Assembly: GCA_914767885.1 (NCBI GenBank)
Contig: CAJZBQ010000003.1
Coordinates: 558,001-622,000 of the forward strand
Source: Blepharisma stoltei
Taxonomy: Eukaryota > Ciliophora > Heterotrichea > Heterotrichida > Blepharismidae
Direction of reading: 5' to 3'
DNA: 64,000 nucleotides
Shown here: piece after piece, positions 57,517-64,000 of the stretch
Position numbering within the stretch: the first letter of the stretch is position 1
Layout: every line of letters begins with the position of its first letter
Position numbers and translations under genes: made by a program
Notes under the pieces: model-generated
Seen by the model: only the letters and a program-made list of their open reading frames with translations
What the model was told of the DNA's origin: nothing
Database searches by the model: none

Positions 57517-60500
57517 ATGGGATCGCAGCAAGCAATATTTGCCTCTGTAGCAACTCTTGTATTGGGCTCTAGCGAAGACGATTCAAGAGATCTTACTGAA
57601 GAAGAAATTTTAAAAGAGCTGAAAAAAGAATCAAATCTAAATGAAGCAAAAAGATTTAGAATGAAAAACGCAGTAGTAGATCAAGAAACTGATCCAGGAA
57701 ATCCTAAATGGTATGGAATTTGATCTACTTCTCTAGACAAACTTGGAAAATATGGAGTTGGGCTAGAACTTTACTTCCTTTTTCTAAAGCAAATGGCTAT
57801 ATTATTTTTTATAACAGCGTGTCTAAGCATTTATCCTGCTTATACAAATTCTACAGGAAGCATTATTGCTGATGATGAAAGTCAAAGTGGATCAAGGTAT
57901 ATGCTATTTTCTATTAAATTAATAAATCTTTAAAAATAAATCAATATTATTTTTTATTTCAATTAAAGTATACATTAGCAAATCCTTGGTGGTTTAAAAG
58001 TTATCAAGATGAATTTTTAGACACTGATATAGATAACAAAACTTGTATTCCATGAATAGAAAATAAAGATTGCAGCGCTAACTATAATAACTCCAAAGAC
58101 TGAAAAGATGACACTCTTGATGATGCTAATGAAAATTATAAAGAAATTTGGATTATTGATGCTGTTTACTCGTGGGTATTTTTAATAGGAATAATTACGA
58201 TTCTTATTATCAATAAAATAAAAATCCATCACAACTCATTAGGACAGAGCAGGGTATCAGATTACTCTATTGAAGTAGCCGGATTTCCTTATGAAAATAT
58301 TGACAAAGAAGAAATAAGAAATCACTTCAGCAGTTTCGGAGAAATAGTGGACGTATATTTAGGTAGATCTTATGGAGATCTGCTTTATTTTTATAAAGAA
58401 AAAGCAACGGTTTTAAAAGAGATCAATGCCCAGAAAATTTTTTTGGGAGATGATCCTGAAATGGAGTCAAATAACAAAAAACTCTCTAAGCTTCAAAATA
58501 AACTTTCCAAGCTTAATGAAAATATAACGATTTCCAGCTTTGATAAGCTTCATAATGAGCTTCCTGTGCATAGAGCTTATATTATTTTTAATACTAAAGA
58601 ATCTAGAGCTCAAGCGATTACAAGATATAGAAAAGGATTTTTTGGCTGGAGGCACAATAAAAGCCCAGAACTGAAATTTAGAGGGACACATCAATTGAAG
58701 GTATATCCAGGCTCTGAGCCATCAGATATCATGTGGGAGAATTTAGAACTAAAACGTTGCGAAAGGAGATCAAGGATTATTTTATCAGTCATAATTGCTA
58801 TTTTTATGATGAGCTTATCAGTCGGCTTGATATTTTTGATGAGAAGGGGTTCTGAGCATGTTTATGACTCTTATAAATGCTTGGAAAGCAATAAAGAGGA
58901 AATTGGGAAAAAATCATATAAAGAGGTGATAAGTGAAACTAGGTGAGATCCCCATGGCAAAGAAAGAGCCTGCTGGTGCAGCCAGCAGACTATAAAAGGA
59001 TGAACTCAAAAGCCAGAAATCAGATCAATCTGCCTAAACTATGTCTATAAGCGGCTATCTTCTGCTGCAATCAACTTTTTTATATGCTTTGGCATCGTGG
59101 TTACTAATTTTATCCTTAGGCTTCTTCTGACCACTTTATCTGAGTTTGAAAGACGCAAGAGCTACAATCTTAGGCAGACACATACAATGCTCAAAATTTT
59201 TGTAGCAATGCTGTTTAACACAATTCTTGCCCCAATTCTAGTTCACGTTAAATATGGAGATGATGAAGATTCAAAAGAACTGGTTGAAGGCCAATTTCGG
59301 GATTTTTCAAAGTGGTGATATTTGAGGGTCGGCTCAATGTTTTTCATTATGATGTGTATCAGCATCATTTCTCCTCATTTTATATTCAATTTTCTAGTTG
59401 CGTACATGAGAGGCTTATGAAAGAGAGTTAGTGGCTATAGGTTTTATAAGTCTCAATATCAAATGCATAATGCATTTATTGGGCCAATATTTGTGATAGC
59501 TTCACGAACATCTATGATTTTGACAGTAATTTTTACCTGCTTTATTTTTTCAGGAGGAATTCCTTTACTAAATATTATTGGGTTTTTAGCTTTATTTGTG
59601 ATTTACTGGACTGATAAGTTTTTGATTCTTAGACATTATAGAAAGCCTCCACAGTATAGCCATCATATATATAGCAGTGCTATTAAAGCTATGCCACTTT
59701 GTGTTTTCTTTCATTCTTGTGTTTCTCTTTATGCTTATGGATGCCCAAATGTATTTCCTAAGGGTTTTGTTTGGAAAACTAATCATGAGCTTGGTTTAAG
59801 CTATTATGATTATCAAGAAAAAGATCTTGGAGATCGAGCTGCTATGGACCATGGCATTGTTTTTTTAATATTAGCCATTGTAAGCTTCATATTATTCTTG
59901 CTATTTGAATTTTCTGAAAAAATAACTAGAGAGGTCAAGAGAATACTACTGCTTAAAGACCATCCAGAAACCAGCAAATTTAAGGATATTGAAGAAGATA
60001 TGAAAAAATATACACTTACGAGGTATGATTTAGAATTGAATCCGAATTATTCGTATTTAATTGACTCAATGAATCAAGATGTAGAAGAAGGGAGATTTGT
60101 GTTGAAAAAAATGAAAACTTTTGATAATCTGAGAGCAGCTGAAAATGGTATTAAATATAATAAATAAAAATGCTTTGCTAATTAAAAGTTTTATATTTAT
60201 TTAAAAACCTATTTTCTGAGAAATTAAGAATAAAGCTGTAGATTTCGAAATTTTTTTTAAATGCATTAAGTTTACATCACTTTCAGAAGAATCTCGACGC
60301 TTTAATCCAGAAGAAAATGTGGGCAGGGCAAGTCCTGATAAAAAAATAGAATTAACTGAGCCAGTTCCTATTATTTTTTCAGATCCAACAGCCCGTATTC
60401 CTACTTTTCAGTCAAGGCCACCATCTATAAATTTAAATTTAGAGCCTGAAGCTGACTCAAATGACAAAGATGCAACAAGCACAAGTCCAAATAGGAGAGC

Positions 60501-60585
60501 TCCTAAATTTGAGGTACAAGACACATCCATGAAATCTTTTTCATCCGAGGGGTCAGAAGATTCTAGTCATGGGATGTATGAGTAA
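57517..60585 (+). CDS. OSCA/CSC1/TMEM63-type ion channel, paralogue 3, 960 aa
   Basis: Begins MGSQQAIFASVATLVLGS. Excising 71 and 115 bp leaves 2883 nt = 961 codons. Domain order is the same as in the gene at 52059, with very similar sequence throughout (MDVYLGRSYGDLLYFYKEKA, EPSDIMWENLELK, TSMILTVIFTCFIFSGGIPL, YWTDKFLILRHYRKPP), so the two are recent tandem duplicates. Same family assignment: Ca2+-permeable mechano- or osmosensitive channel. It lacks the 895-bp insertion of its twin, and the 71-bp IES here is absent from the twin, so both arose after duplication. The IES near the 3' end is shared in position. UAA stop at 60583-60585. Confidence 0.9.
57898..57970. mobile_element. IES, 71 bp, TA-bounded
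   Basis: Flanks GGTAT and AGTAT. Removal joins SGSR to YTLANPWWF, as uninterrupted in the twin gene at 52432-52460. Confidence 0.95.
60158..60274. mobile_element. IES, 115 bp, TA-bounded
   Basis: Removal gives NGIKYTSLSEESRRF. Same place in the gene as 55543-55653, but the sequences are not obviously alike. Confidence 0.9.
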
Positions 60586-60839
60586 ATTGATTTATAATTA
60601 AATTCCTCTGGAATGCTAGTAATAAATGAAATTTCTATTATAAAATCTTGTTTTATTTATAACTGATTTTCCATAACTGGATAAAAGGAGATTTATATAT
60701 ATTTAGCGAATTTTTATTATTTTGAATATTCATAGATTTCTTTAAGACAACTTGTTTTAAGGGTCATTTTTGACATATCTTTGAAAATCTGCATGCAGTA
60801 CCAATAGTTTTATGCAAAAAAGTTGTCAGGGCATTAAAT
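60586..60839. other. Short AT-rich intergenic
   Basis: 3' flank of paralogue 3. Nothing recognised except the target duplication copy at 60823-60839. Confidence 0.5.
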
Positions 60840-61459
60840 AAAGTTTAATTAAATTAAATTAAAAAACTCCACTTCACACAGGTGGCATTCTGTACGGCAT
60901 GGCGATAGCCGCCTGATGGTACAACCGAATTAGGTTTGCTTCCACCTCTAGTAGCTCCAAGCCTAGGACGAAACCTCTGGCTTCTCGATAGTCGCATTAA
61001 CTTGTTGGGTCGAAAACCTTTGCTGGGCACTACCATTTCCAACTTGGTCCTTTGGGCCACCTCGCTACTTCACCCTGCCGATAACTCTTGGCCGCAGGGC
61101 TCCCTGAAGCCCTTTGACCAGAGAGACCGAATTTTTATCTAGTCTGCCTTCCCCTTTTTCAGGCTATCCTTCAATTCGTGACAGACCACCGTAGCAGCTT
61201 GAGCAGGTAATTTCACCTGGTTAATTTCGGGCACCTGCTGGTTCGAGTGCTGCTGGCAAAGAGAAGCTACATTCAACTGCTCACTAGATCAGGACACAAA
61301 CTAGCGGATTTGTGCTTAAAACCTTTACTACAAAATGCCAGGTATTGCTGGGCAAACTTCTGAACCTAAAAACCATGCTAAATATGCATGGATAGCCACC
61401 ACATGAGAAGATGGGTCAGACTTCATCACCATTTTATGTATATTTGTCGGGCATTAAAT
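60840..61459 (+). mobile_element. SINE-like retroelement, about 600 bp
   Basis: TTGTCAGGGCATTAAAT at 60823-60839 and TTGTCGGGCATTAAAT at 61444-61459. Head of AATTA/TTAAA repeats, GC-rich body with CTACCATTTCCAACTTGG at about 61026, tail CACCATTTTATGTATAT. Same family as the insertions at 15354, 18650 and 38198. Confidence 0.85.
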
Positions 61460-61559
61460 CATCAATAAGGCAAGAGCTGTTTTTGCTTAAATGTCTTAGA
61501 TTCTGTGATCGGGCCGTTATATTGAATCCAACCCTTAGGCTCTATATATATGCAATTTT

Positions 61560-62060
61560 GTCTCCAATGAGAATTTAGTTACATGTCTCTCCTCATCACT
61601 TATCATTGCTGCGTCTATAGCTATTAGTTTTCTATACACTCTTCTCTTAATCATTAATTCTAGCGAAACCTTCCTATCAATGAGTGAAAGCCCTTTTAAG
61701 ATCCAGAAACGCGCAGTATGTGGCCTTGCCTTCTTTTTCCCCAATTTCAATGATAGTTTCCAATATGAAAATCTGATCACTGCGCCCCTGGATTTTGTGA
61801 ACCCTCCTTGAGCATAGTGCATTATATGCTTGCTGTGGATGTCTATAAAATCTGTTGGCGAGCACTTTATTAAATGTCTTATTATAAACCGCATTCATCA
61901 GTGTGATCAGCCTTAAATTCTGAAATTGAACGATAAAGCCTTTTTTCGGTATCAATATCACATTTGCAGCCTTCATGCACTTGGGGGTCTTTTCAGCTTC
62001 CCACATCTTAATTTTGAGTTAAGCAATTTTCTCCCTCATTGCCTTACTGGAATATTTAAT
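61560..62060 (-). pseudogene. Decayed LINE (non-LTR) reverse transcriptase fragment
   Basis: The reverse strand encodes ANVILIPKKG, NLRLITLMNAVYNKTFNKVL, then LETIIEIGEKEGKATYCAFL with DLKRAF: the N-terminal half of a LINE reverse transcriptase (palm/finger blocks up to the first catalytic Asp). The frame is broken near 61690 and no FADD box follows, so it is a fragment. The sequence upstream on the same strand (about 62010-62160) looks like the pre-RT linker but is full of stops. Such a LINE could mobilise the SINE-like elements, but no shared 3' end is visible here. Context: between the SINE-like element and the SNF5 gene, outside any detectable host gene. Confidence 0.75.
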
Positions 62061-62456
62061 CAATTCGCATTGTATACCATCATGCCTACAAGCTTATATT
62101 CCTTATCAGCCACATTCGTGAATATATCCTCCTTTGATATGTTGCTTCACGATTACATATCAGAGAAGACCTCCTCCAATTAAGACCCTTTATAAAAATC
62201 CCTCCATCAACTAACCACTCTTCTATTTATTGGGGAGAAAGAACAAGGATTGGTTCAATCTCCTCTTGATAGATGACATGCATTTTTTAAAGCTTAATTA
62301 TACTCATCGCCATTTCTTCAACTAGCCTTTCTATTTTTGATTATTATATTTCTTTCTTGAATGCTTATTTTAATTCGGCATTTTACAAGTAAATATCTAA
62401 ATTATAGTAAGCTGAAATTACTTTAGCGATGAGATTTTGCTAAGTTAATAAAAATA
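62061..62456. other. Intergenic upstream of the SNF5-type gene
   Basis: AT-rich. The first ~120 bp may be more decayed LINE sequence; nothing else is recognised. Confidence 0.4.
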
Positions 62457-64000
62457 ATGATGCTTGATCCAGACATCTTCTTTGAAGACTCCATGGAGAA
62501 GCAGCGGCTAAGATCTTCAATAAAAATCCCAAGACAGCAGCCAAACTATCACAAACTTAACACAGAAAGAATGATTGTGCCAATTGTGCTGAATGTAAGT
62601 GTAAGACCAAACCTTATCATCAGAGATCGATTTGACTGGGACTTAAGCCGCCAGTATAGAAGTCCTTATGTCTTTGTCGAGCAGCTTGGGGATTCCTTGC
62701 TCCCCACAGGCAAAACCATTGGAAATTGTTTTATTTTTTGAGTGAAAAAATCTTTTTTTAATTACAAATTTTTTATAAAAAATATTTGAATACATAATTG
62801 ATAATAAATCTCTAGCTAATTCTGTTTGAATTTTAAACAAATTATAATTTTTACAAATTAATCCCCATTAGTTCACTAACGGAGGGTAAGTTAGGACTTT
62901 CAGAAGACCAAAAGAGAGCTCTTGCAAATTCGATAATTGAGCAAATTATCGAGCACATTGAGAAATACACGATTCAAACCAGAACTCGTATTCCTAAAAA
63001 ACTTGAAGAAAATGCAGCAAGTAATTTAACATGCCTGCAATGTGGATCCATATTATACAATAACGACATTTGTAGAGCTTGTGGTGTGTCTTTAGAAAAA
63101 CTGAGACAAAAATATGGAAACCTGACTGGTTTAGGCCAAGAATCAAAAATAAATGACGAAGAATCCATCGCTCCTCGGCAAACTGAAAGACAACGCACCT
63201 TAGAATCCACCAGAAGGCGTCAGGAACCTTCTATGGCTGGCTCTCGTAAAGCTTGCACACGATGTGGTGAAGCAAATCATCCTATGAGTATTGAATGCCG
63301 ACAATGTCTAAAACCCATCACAAAAGCGCCTAAAAAGATCAGAAGCCTAAACGAAGCCTTAACTTATCATTTTTGGAAAATTCTTAATAGAGAAAGCCAA
63401 TTCGCTCAGATGGTGCTTATGAATGATACTATAAAAGAAGAAGATTTCTTATCAGCAAACAAGTTATATGACAAATTAAAGGTTTTAATAGCAGAATGTG
63501 AGCATCCACCTGTGTCAGCTTCTTCAATAAAGGTAAACCACATGCTTTTGTTTTTAGATATTTGCTATGAGAAAATCCTAACTGGAACTGCAACAGACCA
63601 GCTACAAGTCCATAACTCAAGCTCAAAAAACCAAATAGAGCTTAAAGAGCTTGATTATTCCCAAATCCATGTCTCAAATACAGTCCCAGAGCAGCCTGCA
63701 TACCAAGCCACTTATTTCCCACAAATTGACTATCGAAAGAAAATGCTGAAACCAGAAGTCCCTGGCAGACGAAGAGGAAGACCCAGAAAATACCCATTGC
63801 CTGAAACGATCTCAAGAGAACCCAATGAGCAGCAAGATGAAGAAGAAGGCCAAGCTAAATTGAAAGAAGAAAATGACCAGAGTATGAATGAATGCGGAAT
63901 GTGTGGAGAGCCTGGACAATTAATTTGCTGTGAGGTCTGTCCAAGCGTCTACCATTTAGCTTGTTTAAACCTAAGGAATATCCCTAAAGGCAAATGGATG
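62457..64000 (+). CDS. SNF5-domain protein with zinc-ribbon clusters, AT-hook and PHD finger, 3' partial
   Basis: ATG at 62457 (a second at 62460). Residues 35-80 match the SNF5/SMARCB1 domain: RMIVPIVLNVSVRPNLIIRD followed by RFDWDLSRQY, with an IES removed between codons 80 and 81. After it: SEDQKRALANSIIEQI (still SNF5-like), two four-Cys clusters (CLQCG then CRACG at about 126-145; CTRCG then CRQC at about 202-220), an AT-hook GRRRGRPRKYP near 371, and a PHD finger starting CGMCGEPGQLICCEVCPSVYH near 414 that runs to the window edge. SNF5 subunits are core members of SWI/SNF chromatin remodellers; the AT-hook and PHD finger would add DNA and histone-tail binding. The domain order is seen directly, the complex membership inferred. 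Removing 194 bp restores frame. The 3' end is missing. Confidence 0.85.
62698..62893 (-). mobile_element. IES / degenerate MITE, 194 bp, boundary TTG on the left and TTA on the right
   Basis: Left CTCCCCACAGGCAAAACCATTG and right CACTAACGGAGGG are MITE-like ends in reverse orientation. The left target copy is TTG 62697-62699, the right is TTA 62891-62893. Removal gives LGDSL-GLSEDQKRAL either way. Confidence 0.85.

Noticed and set aside
1-64000. Stentor or a standard-code ciliate as the source
   Set aside because: UGA falls at conserved Trp positions (for example 25866 in KKPKEAVDTWKDY and in all three channels), so the standard code does not fit.

Overview
The window reads as germline (micronuclear) DNA of a heterotrich ciliate, most likely Blepharisma. 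Three things support this. Conserved reading frames run through UGA as tryptophan and end at UAA or UAG. One gene (7069-7602) has two perfect 15-nt introns. Nearly every gene is interrupted by AT-rich or MITE-like inserts between two TA copies, and exact removal of these inserts restores the frame; that is how internal eliminated sequences (IESs) behave. The genus is inferred from the code plus the intron size, and no search was run.

Layout, all genes on the + strand. 83-3258: 3' part of a NACHT-type/coiled-coil protein with three likely short IESs. 3818-6771: an unrecognised 273-aa protein split by a 2.1-kb IES, inside which sits a 1.84-kb pogo-like transposon with a broken transposase. 7069-7602: a small ankyrin-repeat protein. 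9001-45908: one giant gene with 34 interruptions (29 TA-bounded, 1 TGA-bounded, 4 retroelement-like with 10-18 bp target duplications). My manual excision leaves 26,526 nt, exactly 8,842 codons, for a protein of about 8,841 aa made mostly of ~68-aa W-containing repeats. It resembles Sfi1 / giant spasmin-binding proteins, i.e. a centrin (spasmin)-binding contractile-fibre scaffold. 46435-50614, 52059-55957 and 57517-60585: three OSCA/CSC1/TMEM63-type channel paralogues, each split by IESs and each restored to a whole number of codons by excision (1134, 964 and 960 aa). 60840-62060: a SINE-like element and a decayed LINE reverse transcriptase. 62457 to the window end: a SNF5-domain protein with zinc-ribbon clusters, an AT-hook and a PHD finger (3' partial).

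The excision model checks itself inside the giant gene. Distances between successive copies of one conserved anchor become 2583, 2583, 3828 and 3849 nt after excision (861, 861, 1276 and 1283 aa), although in the germline they are 3715, 3582, 4374 and 7692 nt. The super-repeats carry different sets of IESs, so they record insertion history: one copy is dense with young IESs, a near-identical copy has few, and the 3'-terminal 4.9 kb has none.

On function, a Ca2+-binding-protein scaffold of contractile fibres lies beside three putative mechanosensitive Ca2+-permeable channels. A shared role in contractility is only an inference from position.
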